Source: Psettodes erumei
Lineage: Eukaryota > Chordata > Actinopteri > Pleuronectiformes > Psettodidae
NCBI GenBank assembly: GCA_016785225.1
Contig: JAFBJZ010000639.1
Location: 496,001 to 560,000, forward strand
Direction of reading: 5' to 3'
DNA length: 64,000 nucleotides
The notes beneath the pieces were generated by a model. It worked only from the letters and a program-made list of their open reading frames with translations. It searched no databases and was not told the origin of the DNA. The position numbers and the translations under genes are program-made. Positions 33,334-45,654 of this stretch are shown piece by piece (positions within the stretch are counted from its first letter, which is position 1; every line of letters starts with the position of its first letter).

Positions 33334-36039
33334 CTGAAAGAAATGAAGAGATCAGCAAAAATGAGTATTGGTAGCTGAAGAGATAAAACATGCAAACATA
33401 CTATAGTATAGTCACAGTCAGAGTTTACTTAGATTTGGCCAGTTTTCTAACACTAAACTTTTTGGTGCATCCATGCACTGTTCACCACCTCAGCCATATG
33501 TCCCCATACCAACCCTGCCAGCCCTGCCAGCCCTGCTGTCTTCCATTCAGTGGCCCCCGATGAGTGTCCTGGCCCACACTGACTGTAATTACCAAACAGG
33601 AGGAGCAAGTAGGCTAATTAACATGTTAACGAGCAGCAGCCAGCCGACAAGGGCCTACAGCACCGCCGAGCGAGGGTCTGACAACTTCATCCCCTGCCTG
33701 TCACCAGGCGCCCGCATGCAGACACGCACCTGCGTTCATGCCTTCACGTGTGTGCTTCATGGTACATGACCGGATCCACCCCTTCTATACAGAGGAGGAG
33801 AATAGAGATGTTGATGAAGAGTGGTGAAGCTAACAGCCTTTTGTTCTTGGGACTGGCAGCACCCTCCTGATGCCCCCGTGCCACTGCGTGTGGGGCCCCT
33901 GCCAAGGCAGCGCCATATATCACAGTTGGCATCAGCCAGGTGGTATGGCTCTCTGTGCCAGGACCAGCCATGCTGTGATGGGCAATTGCCACACTGAGAA
34001 GAAGCAGACCATTTCTTGGAAGCATTTGCCTGTGGTTGGGTTTTGACCAACATGGGTTTTCCAGAGGAAAAAAAACATTTCTATTGAGTTTTATTTAATA
34101 GTTTGGATCAGATATTCAATAGCAAATAAGACCATGATAAAAGAGACAAGCTGAAATAATTTTATGGTTGGTTGGTCCTTAAATCTTGACCTTCACTAAG
34201 CTGTGTTATACTGTACCACCTGTGGACAACATAACTCACGCAATTCACTCTCACTCTGAAGTGTTATATTAGTTTGTTAGATCACAGAAAATTTTGTAAA
34301 GGGTACCCTGGGGTCATTTAAAATGACTCACCAAGCACCATTCAGCTATTCACTGCTGATTCCTGATTGTGTTACCAGATGCTCAACAATGGCAGTGGAG
34401 CTCAGAAGTTCCCAATCTGTGTTCACTGAGTTAAACAGGAGTCATGGTTGCCAGGTGTTTATCCTTCACTCTCTGCCAGGTTCAGCCAGTGGGATGCTGC
34501 CAGTCACCGCAGACCTGGGATGCACAGAAAAGAAGATTGAATTAAAATCACCAGTCATTTGGCAGGGAGACATGTCACTGATGCAGAACAAATGTCATCA
34601 TGTGAATATTCAAGAAACCAAACAAGCGGAAGTGGGAGAAGTGGAAAGGTCTATGACCACAGGGAAATCATGTAAGAGTCAGCACTGGGAAAACAAAAAA
34701 ATGTTGTGGCTGCAGGAGTGCGGTGGTGGAGCTGGTAATTGACCTACATTGCCACTTCTATCCACTCTGCTTCTATAAGCCCAGCTCTTCTTGCCAGGCT
34801 GTGCAAGCTGTATCATGCCATGGAAACCTCAGGTTAACCAGCAGCTAATGTGGAGCACTGATAGCTGGCATTGTTGCAGACAGCTCAGCATTACTCACCT
34901 TGCTAGTATACTGTGACAGTTAAGTTGAATGCATCTTATATTGGACACACATACAGTATACTGAATTCATAGCAATGGCACAAATCTATCTTTGTACATT
35001 AAGACTCAAAGCTACCAACCACATAAGTGTTGCTCATAGTGGAACTCAGGCTTGGATTTTTCCTCTTTTTTTCTTTTGTTTTTTTTGGGACTGCAGCTTG
35101 TGTCAGGGTGTCAGGGTTCATAATTTTAGTCAGATGATCATGGCAATGAAGGATAATGGGCAACTTTTTGGTGCATTGCTAATAGCTCATTTAGCATTCG
35201 GGGAAAGGCAGCTGGGGTGAAATCAGTGTAGATAACTTAATGGACTGTACAAACAGTTTTGTGGGAAAAATAGCCCATCTCCATTGCTTTATGTTGCCAG
35301 GGTGACCTCACCCCTTAGGAAAGAAATATAGTGGTGAATTTTCCACAAAGGTTGATGTTCATTGATTGCACTGATTTTTGTGAGTGTCGGGTGGGTTTAA
35401 TGGTTTTTTTTTACATGTGCTGTTTTCTGTCCGGCACTTCTCCTTCCTAGCACTCCATCCACACTCAGAGTCTGGGGTGCTGCTGCTCCTCCTCTGTTGT
35501 CAAGACAACCGCACTCAGTGGCTCTGTCTGTGCATCCATGTGTCTGTCTGCTTTTGCCTGCCTATTTTTATTTGCCTGGTACTTTTCAGATATCCAAGTA
35601 CTTTGTAGACTGAGAGCAATATTTGATAGTGGTTTGACAGCAACAGGAATAGTGTGACTGATCACAGAAAGGCTGATGACTGGTAAATTGACAGTTAATG
35701 TCAATGCTATATGAATAGACTATAAGAGCTTCCTTTTTTGTAAGTTGCAGATGTAAAAGTGTGGTTTTTCTTTTCCATGACCCTGTTGTTGTCTAATCAG
35801 TGTCTTATTGTGTCTGTGCCTGGGGTCTGCAGTATCAAATTGTCTCAGTAAACAGCACACTCTTCCCAGCGGCACAGCTATGCTTCATATCCAATTGGTT
35901 TGATTTCCACTCTGAAGGAATACAAGCCCCCCCCCCATGCCTGAAGTGTGGTGGATAGTCTTTTCACGCAGTGCAGACCCAGCACTCTTCTCATTCATCA
36001 GCTTGTGTATTTGCATTTTCAATTAATTGCTAGCGTCAC
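33334..36039. other. Gene-free stretch
   Basis: Includes a triplicated CCCTGCCAG nonamer (33513-33537) and a patch with GGCTAATTAACATGTTAACG (palindrome TTAACATGTTAA at 33618-33629). A 139-codon plus frame (34323-34742) shows ordinary composition but no recognisable domain. Overlapping minus frames at 33744-34053 are not protein-like. An octamer lies at 36009-36016 (minus). Confidence 0.5.
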
Positions 36040-36195
36040 ACATGGCAACTCCGAAAGCAGCCCCAGCTTTGTGTGCGACCCTTAATTGCAATCATTACGC
36101 AATGCAAGTAACCCGCCTTTGAGTGTTCAATTGTACACTGGGTTTAATTATGGGAGCGGAGTTAAAAGCATTACTCAACAGTCTAATAGACCAGA
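36040..36195. promoter_or_regulatory. Candidate regulatory island with a C/EBP-type palindrome
   Basis: CTTAATTGCAATC is followed by ATTACGCAAT (36094-36103), which joins an ATTAC half and a GCAAT half as in PAR-bZIP/C-EBP sites. Then come TTCAATTGTAC, TTTAATTATGGGAGCGG and CTAATAGACC. CpGs are retained and simple repeats are absent. Function inferred. Confidence 0.36.
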
Positions 36196-37250
36196 TACTG
36201 GAGCCGTTTTCTCTGAAACTGAATGAAATGATGGTTGAATGCTGAACTGGTAATTACTCACAGTTGTGGCTGCTGATGTGTACCACAAATAGAGTTTAAA
36301 GGGATATTTGCCTAATTGCCTAATTCACCAACAATATGGCGGTTAAGCTTATCGTGTGTTTGCCGCAGCTTAGATGAGATGAATATGAATTTCAATACTA
36401 TGTATTCAGTACAGAAGTAGCTCTGTGAGGGAGGCTAGCTGTGTCTCCCTGCTTCTCTGTGCTGAGCTACTTTTTTCATACAAAAATTAAATTTATATTT
36501 ATATCTGCATCTAATTTTTGGAAGGACAGCAAATAAATACAATTTCTTTGAACACGTCCTGGGTCTGCATATCCATACAGATGCACATATTCATTGGCAG
36601 ACACACACACTCTCTTATTTATTCATATGCATGCGGACACACTCTCACTCACAAATAGATTTCACTTCTTGCATGTGAGCGCTTAGGAACAAAGAGGCAA
36701 CGTGATGCAGGGGGATGGAAAAAAAGCAATTACTCAGTGCGGGGCTCTGTACCTGGGGTTAGAGCCTCGCCTCTGGAGTAAATAAGTCACTGTGAGAGTG
36801 TGTGCTCACGTCGCTGGTCTAAGGAAGACACACATACATAGGCATACACACGCTCATGCACGAACATACAGTATGCGCATACTCCCAGGAGCAGGCCCAG
36901 GCACACAAATTCAATCTTGCACCTTGCTACAAATGCAGAACACACACAAACATGCTCTTACATAGGCACACACACACTCACATGGTCCCCATCCAGCATC
37001 ATGTCACACAGATAGCCCCTGTACTCCAGTAATGAAGCTCTGTGTGTTGCATTCACGGTCAGCCACTGAGCCAATAACGCATTGGCTGCAGTAGAGAAGC
37101 CCCCCCCCAACCTTTCCTTTTTTACTTCTAATTTCTTCTTCCCTTCCCTCACTCCCGCCTTCCAGAGCCCTGATAAGAAATCGTACTGCTTGTGCCATGA
37201 AAGAAGCAAGGACAATTGGACTTGAGAGAAAAAAAAAGAAAAAATGAGAA
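36196..37250. other. Gene-free stretch
   Basis: AT-rich unique sequence, then scattered short CA runs (36600-36985), a C8 run near 37102, and the start of an A/G-rich stretch. Confidence 0.5.

Positions 37251-37283
<33 letters not shown>
37251..37283. repeat. (GA)n microsatellite
   Basis: About 30 bp of nearly pure GA repeats. Confidence 0.95.
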
Positions 37284-37384
37284 CAGGAGCAAATAGAATG
37301 AGAGCGTTTGAAAAAAGGAAGGACAGGGAGAAGAAGGACCAATTGTGTACTTGTCAGTGTACAACTGGAGTCTCTGATATAAAT

Positions 37385-37510
37385 CTTAATATCCTATTTA
37401 AGGCTTTTCTTCATCACAGGCCCTGATTTATTAGAAGGGCTTCCCCTTCAATTTATCAAAATAAACTATGAGCTCACGGTTGCGTCCAGAAGGGCAAATT
37501 AAAGCAAACA
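37385..37510. promoter_or_regulatory. Candidate regulatory island
   Basis: Repeat-free AT-rich DNA with CTATTTAAGGC, GATTTATTAGAAGGG, CAATTTATCAAAATAAAC and GGCAAATTAAAGC words. HOX/CDX-like TTTATTA and TTTATC cores are present. Ends at a G8 run near 37516. Motif-based inference. Confidence 0.28.
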
Positions 37511-37664
37511 CAGATGGGGGGGGCATGTTCTCACATACATTCATAATTCTCTTTTACTCCTCCTTTCTTCACCTCTCTTCTCTCTCCATTGCCATCATTG
37601 ACTCAGTGACAGTTGGGGCCAGTTAGTGTAAATGGTCAAGCCCCACAAGAGCCAGGGGAGGAGA

Positions 37665-37725
37665 TGGTGGGGACAGAGAGAGAGAGGGAGAGAGAGAATG
37701 AAGAAGAAAGAGGAGAAGGGGGGTG
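37665..37725 (+). repeat. GA-rich tract
   Basis: About 60 bp almost entirely A and G, including several GAGAGA runs. Confidence 0.8.
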
Positions 37726-37856
37726 GATCTAAAACGCCAGGGAGAGCTTTGTGGAAAAGCTGGATAAATTTGTTTAGGGATCTCCAGTGTATCAGTTGTG
37801 AGGAAGTAAAATCTGAAATCCACTCAATTAGTTCTGTGTGTGCATTGCTGAGGAGG

Positions 37857-37888
<32 letters not shown>
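37857..37888. repeat. Compound (GT)12(AT)4 microsatellite
   Basis: Pure GT running directly into AT, then GA-rich sequence. Confidence 0.95.
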
Positions 37889-37889
<1 letters not shown>

Positions 37890-38552
37890 AGCGAGACAGA
37901 GAGAGAGAAGGAAAGAAGGGATTGGTGTGTACATTGATAATGATTTTGATGCCATTTTTCTGTCGTAAAGGCTGCATTACATTTGGTTACTGTATGTGAG
38001 TTTAGCTTTTGAATTCCCCAAATACATAGTTTCCCTATATGTTTGCATTTGGGATTGTGTTTGTATGTACTGTTTTGTATATATGACTAGTCTAAACTCC
38101 AGTATTTTTTTTTGTTTAAACTGCTAAACGCTCACTGCTGTGAGGTTTCTGATCACCACTTTTCAGCGATCACTTCTGTTGAGCGTTGTGTCCACTACTG
38201 TCACATCCTTGGCCTTGGATTCCCTGTTGATGAAGTTTTTGCAGATTTGGAGTCTGTCAGTGCTATGGAGTATTATCAGCAAAATGTACTTGTCCAGGTG
38301 TTAAGATAACTTAAGGCCTCTTGTTTTCACTGAATATGCTGCTCATGTATGCCACATAAGCAAGCTCCTGTAGCTTATGTTGAGGTTTCTCAGACAAGAA
38401 CCCGTGTGGTCATGTGATGAGTGTCCAAAGCAAACATGGAAGCAGCATGGCATAGCCTTCCTCTAATGATGTTTGCTTATGATGAAAACCTCAGTGACAC
38501 ACCCTTCGAAACAAATCGATGCACTGCACAGCTAGGCTTTCTCTCTTGGGAG
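37889..38552. other. Gene-free stretch
   Basis: Unique sequence. The 65-codon frame at 38112-38309 has no recognisable feature. Confidence 0.45.

Positions 38553-38588
<36 letters not shown>
38553..38588. repeat. (GT)n microsatellite
   Basis: About 34 bp of GT with one terminal C interruption. Confidence 0.95.
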
Positions 38589-38591
<3 letters not shown>

Positions 38592-39645
38592 GTGCAGCAA
38601 ATGCAAACACAACATGCAGAAAGTTGGTATGGGGATTAACTGACAGAAAAGAAAGAGAGAAAGAGGAGACCTGACAGATGAGGGAGGGCTGCAGAGACCT
38701 GATGCAGGAGAAGATGGCCAGAAATTTAAACGATACAGACACTGAAAAGTACAGAGAGAGATGGAAAGCATGGACACAAGAGACTTACAAATGTATAAAA
38801 GGATGTGGGGAATAGAGAGATCTAAGGTGAGATCAAGCTTTTCATCACACAGGGAAGAAGAAGCAAATGATTGATCAGTTAAAGTGTTCCTCTTGCCTTG
38901 CAGGAGGGAAGGTTTCTAAATACATTTTAAATGGATTGGGGAAATGTCTGTTCCATTTTTTATTTCAAATATTTGGAAGCTCTTTTATCACGTTCCATAG
39001 TGTAGTTCTTGTAGGATCAGTCATCTGTAATTTTCTTCCTTATGGGACAGTTGTGATTTCATCAGCCATGATTTCCCTACGGGCGATACGCAGAATCGAC
39101 TTAACCCACCGGTCAATCAGCCATGAGGTAACTGATCACCATCCAATAGTGAAAAGGCCAGATGAGGTCATTGACCTTGTCACTCTTGACCTTACTCCCC
39201 TGACCTCTGGGTCTTGTCTGGCGGGAGGCTGGTGTAGGGACGACGGTTTAATCAATAGCAGGGGCAGCATGTAATAAAGCAAGGGCTCCCAAAGGGGGAT
39301 CCCAAACCAACTATCAGTGTCCTGAATGGCCAGGCTGACTGTCAGTCAACCTCTTTTGCTCATGTGCAGCATCACGCTTCTTTGGAGCTTGTTTGTTTTC
39401 ATGAGCAGTGACAGGAAAAGGATTTGTACACAGACAGGATCAAATTTGTGACAGGAATGGATTCCAAGATGGTTTTGCTGTCACTCAGTTTATTCAGCTG
39501 GTCTACTGTCTGTGCTGCAGAGCCAAGGGCATAGATTTCATCATTAAATCTCTATAAATAATAATAACTTCTGCTGTAATTGGCTATCATGCCTTTCATA
39601 GTAATAGTATATACTGTATGTTAGTTGTGTTTCTGGTGTTTTCAT
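38589..39645. other. Gene-free stretch
   Basis: A purine-rich patch (38640-38860) is followed by unique sequence. The 135-codon plus frame at 38867-39274 is unremarkable, and I recognise no domain in it. Confidence 0.45.
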
Positions 39646-39750
39646 TAGCAGGATTACACCAAAACTATTGGACAGATTTGCATGAAAATATCACCAGAGG
39701 TGATTATATTTTGGTAGTGATCCAGAGAATTCTTCAAAATTCTTCACTGC
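39646..39750 (+). mobile_element. Fragment of a dispersed teleost repeat, class uncertain
   Basis: GGATTACACCAAAACTATTGG, then ACAGATTTGCATGAAA, then ATTTTGGTAGTGATCCAGA matches the order of words in a repeat I remember from many fish genomes (acaaaactactgga, cagatttccatgaaa, attttggtgcggatccgga). The class of the parent element is not known to me. It carries an octamer, which is part of the repeat. Confidence 0.5.
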
Positions 39751-41142
39751 TGTGCTGATCCAGATCAGGATCCTCTTCGGATAGTTCCGGTTTTGGAGTA
39801 ATGTTGAGCCATGGCAGAGGTCTTTGCGGTTGGAGTGCTTTCCTGTTTACTGTAGTTGTAGAGTCTAAGTCTAAGTAAGGCAAAAACATATAGCAAAAAA
39901 AACAACTCACTTTTCCTGGAAGAGTTTCACTGATATGACCACAAGCGATAATCAAAGATAGAGATCTTGCTAAATTCTAGAGTAATGAGTGTGGGACAGA
40001 AAAGGAAAAAGTGGCAACTCTGCCCTTGTGTATAGATGACAGATGTGATTCTGGGTTTGTATGGACTTCTGTGTTTAGCGATCCATACACAATGTCTGAA
40101 ACACTGACTGTATGCTTGGCTTACAATGACAAATCACAGCAGACTTTTTTTCCCTGTGCTCCCCCTAATCCTATCAAATTACTGTTTCTAGGCAAATCCA
40201 TTTTCACACAGCCTCTCCTTCTGTCCCCTCTCTCCTCTGTCTTCCCACCAAAGAAACAGTTCTGCTCTCTTCTTCTTCTATTCTCCTGATCAAACCTGCG
40301 GCCCAACCTTCACATCCCATCCTTCTCTTTCTCTCCGACCATCTCTCCATTCATCTTCCTTTTATCTCCATCTCATCCAGGTCCCTGGTGGGAGCAGGGA
40401 GGTGACAAGCGTGTGTCTGCCTGGCCCTGCTGTCTGCCTTTCTAATGAGCCTGAAACACAGGGGGTCAGCCTATTATGGAGATGAGGAGATCTGGGCAGG
40501 CCAAAAGGTGATGGACCTCACTAATAGGGGCCCTCTTCGTTCCTCCACCACCTCCCTCCTACCTCTCCTCTCCTTTCCTCTTTTTTTCCCTCTCCTCTAC
40601 CAGTTCCTATTTCCTTCCATCCTTTTTGTAACTCTACCAGCCGGTCCTGCAAGGTCTAATGAAGGGGCTCATATGCTAAATAGTAGCTGTGGCCTCCTGC
40701 TTGTCCTCTTCTTCCTCCTCATCCATCTTTCCTTTTCCCTTTATCTTTTTATCCTGGAGGTTGTTTGAAGTTTCCCCCCTCTCGCTAGTCGGTCGGTTGG
40801 TTCAATCATCTCTCTCCCAGCCCAGGGCCACCTCTGTTTGTCTGCTCAGCCTCAGTGGGGTCTCTTTGTAGCCAGGCCCTGTGTGGAGCCTGTGCTGCAT
40901 CCTCCAGTAGAGAGAAGTGCGTGCGTCCGCAATGTATGTATGTGTGCACTGTATTTCTTCAGCCTCTCTTCAATCATGTGCGTTCCTCCCTTCGCCTTCC
41001 CTGTGGCCAGGCCTCAGTGAATCATGTTAGCTTTGACACGCAGCCAGAATTCAGCTACATAGGGATGACAGAAGACAGGGACACAGCACTTTCTTGGCTT
41101 TTAAAGATTTCTGTTTTGAAGCAGGTGGAGACACACATGAAC
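39751..41142. other. Gene-free stretch
   Basis: Pyrimidine-rich 40205-40400 and 40535-40760, otherwise unique. Ser/Leu/Phe-rich frames in the pyrimidine tracts are artefacts. Confidence 0.5.
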
Positions 41143-41161
41143 ACACACACACACACGCACC
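41143..41161. repeat. Short (CA)n run
   Basis: About 18 bp of CA with one G interruption. Confidence 0.8.
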
Positions 41162-41350
41162 GTTTTTTTAAAATTATACTCTGCAATCTGGTTTATTTCT
41201 CATGGGGACATGATGGTGAAGTAACCCCCCCCCACGTACCTGTGACTGTTTAATATTGAGCCGTATCCTTGATGAATCTTTTGGGGTGCGTTCAATGGCT
41301 CCGGTACAATTTGGAGCAGTGGGGTCACCCTCATTGGGTAGCGGCTCATT

Positions 41351-41371
41351 AAAAAAAAAAAAAAAAAAAAA
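41351..41371 (+). repeat. Poly(A)21 homopolymer
   Basis: The longest A-run of the window. No SINE or LINE body is recognised upstream, so its origin is unclear. Confidence 0.95.
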
Positions 41372-44300
41372 GGCTGAGGAACCTGCCTCGTTAACACTTT
41401 CTTCAACATTTGATCTTCCAAGATCCTGGGGATGTATTCTATTTTACTGTCTGCCAGTCAAAAGCTCACCGGGTGCTTTTGGTTGCTAGGTCAAATGGAA
41501 TGATTAAACAGGAAGCGAGTCATTGGTCAGATCGGGTGATATGCAGATTAGAGCTGCCGTGCTGTGCCAATGCCTGGCAAAGAGGGAGCACCAGCACCAC
41601 ATGCCAGGAATATTCTGAGATGGTTGTTGCTAGGGGAAATTTGGGGGTTAGGGGAACTATGAGTGGTAAGGAATACACCTGTATCTCTTTCAGCAGGCTT
41701 TGTGCCTGCTTCATAGGCTACTTGCTTATTTTCAGAGGATTTTATATTTCTGAAATTTCTTTTTTCTAAATCTGATATAACACCCCACACTCACTCAGGC
41801 TGCATATTATAAAAACTTTACAATGAAATTATCAGTATTTAAGAATTTTAGTAATTAATAACACTGACAAAAGGGATGTAAGCACTTCTGAGGCCATTCA
41901 AGTGTCAAATCAAATCACACACACCTGAGCTAGTTCAAATATTTGAGACAATTTATTGAAATTTTATTAATAAAATGCTCCGGGCTCCTGTAATTATCTG
42001 ATTGCCAGTGCCTGCGGTTCCTGCCTCTGAGGAATATTTAGTGTCATAGCAGAACCCACAGTGAGAGGTGGTCCTGATGATTAGCCCCTCTTAGCGTCAG
42101 GTCTCATCCACTTCTCTGTGTTATCCCTTAGCATTAGTCTAATGGCCCAGGAAACACAGATAATGATCCTCAGCACAGATTAGCATGTGCCACTGCCACT
42201 GCTGCCACCGCTGCTGGACAGAGCGCACACAAACACACATTGTACAGTTGGATACTTGCAGACAGAGCCTATGCATTAGCACATAATCACTTATACACAC
42301 AGTGGTACAAATGGAGGCTATAGAGCAAATTACATGCATGGTTTGGCAAAGGATTCCAGAGATGAAAACAAACACTGTTTCTGTCAGACTTTCCATCCAA
42401 CCACAATCCCTCATTCTCTGTCTTTGTTTCTTCTTCAGTGCTAATGAACAATAAAACGCCCCTTTACCTCAGGTAAAAGCACATTTTGCAAGGGTTTCGT
42501 CCGCATCTAAAATGACATATAAAAGGAGTAACAAAAAAATCATTTGAATTCAAAGTAAAACTCACTTGTTTTATCACCTAAATGCTTAACACATATCCCG
42601 AGCTCCCTCTATACTGGATGGCTGTTGGCAGCAATGCTGCTGCTCTGAGTGTGAATGTGTGAATGTGAGCTGTTACACACCACCAGAAAACCAGAAACTG
42701 GCATGTGGTTGTGTGAGCGAGCGCTCAGAGGAGGCCCAAGGCTTCGTCTGTGATGTTTATTCTGAAGAGGGAGTTGTGTGTGTGTGGGTCGCAATGCAAA
42801 TGAGCACACGCGAGTGTGTGTGTTTTTAGTTTTTATTTCCTTGCCACTGTATGTGCAAACGTGTTTACAGCAGTGTGTATTGGTGAACATTGTGTGTGTG
42901 TGTCTGCCTTGTGCATGTATGCATGAATGCAGGCCTCTGTGTGCATGTGTTGTTCGAACTCCTGCAGGGCAGTGGAGAGGGCTCAGGGGGAGAGGCTTTC
43001 TCTGTGCTGTCTGAAGTCTAGCCGTCTATAAAGAGGCCTCTTCACATGCGCGGCATGCTGGTGATAGTCACTTATGCTGCAGCTGACATCCAATCTGGCA
43101 TCAGCAATTATAAAGCCCTCACCCCTTGATGTGTCCCCCTCTGTAGCCATCGGACCCCCCTCTGCTCAAACACAAAAATCCCATTTTGTGTCACAGGGCA
43201 AAGAAATGAGGTTCTGTCTGAGTGCGTGTGTTTGTTTTTCGGTGTGTCCGGGGGTTGTATGAAATGAGTGTGTTTGCGTGTGTGAGCTTGGATGGCACAG
43301 AGACTGACAGGAGACACAGGAAAGCTTTTATACTATTATTCATCCTTTCATCTAGTGTCACGATGATAATTCTGTAGCAAGAAACTGGCTCTGCTTGACC
43401 ACCTCTGCTTTGTTTGCTGTTTTCACCACAAGACGTCTGTTGATTGTGCCAGTGGTTTCTCTGTCCCCTATCTATCTATGCCCACATTCCTCCATCACTT
43501 CAGTTCTCATCTCCCAAGCGTTATTTGTTCTGACCTGACCTTTACTGTGACTTCTTGATCATAACTATACCCATGTGTGACAAAAACCTGCTGCTGTGAT
43601 CAAGACATGATCAAGATACATGCACACACTGGGTTGGCATTCACTCGGGGAACTGTAAGCCCAGCATGGACACTCCTTTGAGACAGCTACACAGAAATAC
43701 ATACTGGCTGTGTGATTAGACAGTACTGCAGAGTGCTGTGTGACTGCATGTATGAGAGAGTGTGTGTGTGTGCGCACGCGTGCGTATTTGTTTGATATGA
43801 TGCCTTTGTATGGAAGAATCAGAGGCCTGTATCATCTTGTGTTTTTGTGTTAGGCCCTTGCAACACGAATCTCACTTGTTCCTAAGGGAGCATGGTGTAC
43901 CTTTTAATAAGCCTTTACTCACATAGAACAAATCGTTCCAGCATGAGCCATTAAACAAGAGCACCAGTTCAAACCCCCACAGCCTGGCCCTGTGCTGTCT
44001 CGGACTGTGCATGTTTGACTCAACATGTCTTTGTGTGCCTGTGTGTGCACACCATAAACCACACCTTGAAGATGTCAAGCTACTTGCTAGACTTGCAATA
44101 TGAACAGACTTAAACATATGTGTACACACAAAAGACAGATCTCAGGGGTACAAGTAACATGGGGGGGAAAGAGATGCGGCTAAGATGGATGAAGAACCAC
44201 ATCAAAAACATCTTACATTAACTGTTTGTGTGCATGTGTACTTGTTAATGTCAGCACATATTATTTATTTTCTGTACTGTGTGTCTGTAAATGTCCAATT

Positions 44301-45630
44301 CAGTCTGAAATTGAATTCTCAAGCTTCTTCTAACAGCCCTGTTTAAGACTTGTCGAATCTAATTTTCCTACTTTGGGACTATTATTACAGCATACCAGAA
44401 ACAGACGCATCCATACCACATAATACTCTACAAGCTCTAAAATATGTCCTGCCACAAAACTGAAATGATTGCTAATGGAGGAACTTCATGTCATTTCAGT
44501 AGGAGCCTGAAAATGCCTTTTAACATACCACACCTCCACTTTCCCCATTAAAGCAACCTCTCTTTCTCTACTTTACCTCTTTCATGTGGTATTTCGAGAC
44601 TCGGCTCGGAGGAAAATGCCAAGAAGACAGAAAAGTCAAAGCCAGGATAGTGTATGATTAAGCAGCCGGTGATAATGATGCTGCATTGAGTCACTAATGG
44701 ATTTTTGAAATAGCTCTTGTCTGCCAAGAAGCAGCTTGACCCCTCTTCCGTTGTGCTTTTTTATCACCGGAGGAAAGATACAGCCAATGTGTGTGGTGAA
44801 TTCTTTCACATTTCCTCACTACATTATCTGTGTCGCCGGGATAATTACACCAAGAATTCAAAGGACAAGAAGTAGGCAAAATGCCTTCAATAATGTTGAA
44901 AATACATTTTGAATTTTGAAATGATTTTTTTTTTCAAGAAAATGTTATCTTAAATGTATAAAATTTACTTAATTTTAAGTTCTATTAGTGATGTAGGTGA
45001 CAAATATAATGGATTCTGTGCAACTGAAACTTTACATTGTACCTGTGGTGACCTATTACAGACAAACATTCATAAATCATCTTAGAAATCAGAAAAAATA
45101 TGCACCTAATAAATTAAGATCTTCATAATCATCACTGGATGGGTAGACACATAGAAATCCAGGACCACTGCATTTTGTTGAAAGTGCAAATGAAAATTCT
45201 GAAAAATATCAGTCCTACCTGTCAGTCTTTTCAAGGGGCTGCATTAGTGATGAACTGCTAATTACAAAAATGTACAATTGCAGTTTTAAAAGTGCAAGTC
45301 TCTGGAGCACTAAAGTGCACAAAAGCCTATACATGCACAGGCACAGTCAATCTCTGATAATCTCTCTCTCTCACAAACATACATAGACACACAAAGGGTA
45401 CATCTTGTCAGGACAATAGCACTGATTAATAAAATTGGATACTGACAGTGAAGAGCTCATAAGGATCCCACATCCTTGACTAAATGCATTCGCCACTATC
45501 ACATATCACTCTATCTGCCTCATCACTGTTAAGAGCTTAACCCTTCTGTTTTAGATGGAAGACGTGAAGATAAGTAACAAGGGCAAATGGGTAGTTGGCA
45601 AGTCAGTGGTAATGTTTTTGGGAGAGTTTT
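41372..45630. other. Gene-free stretch
   Basis: Unique sequence interrupted by short TG runs (near 42776, 42891 and 43757-43785) and AT-rich 44880-45250. An octamer lies at 42794-42801. The 119-codon frame at 41410-41769 and the others show no domain. No repeat family was recognised with confidence. Confidence 0.5.
43757..43785. repeat. Alternating purine-pyrimidine run (GT/GC/AC)
   Basis: TG repeat passing into GCGCACGCGTGCG, an alternating stretch with several CpGs and strong Z-DNA-type character. Confidence 0.75.
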
Positions 45631-45654
45631 GTGTGTGTGTGTGTGTGTGTGTGT
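45631..45654. repeat. (GT)12 microsatellite
   Basis: Pure GT dinucleotides. Confidence 0.95.

Noticed and set aside
34323..34742. 139-codon plus frame
   Set aside because: Ordinary composition but no motif, homologue or splice context that I recognise. Would reconsider with RNA-seq support.
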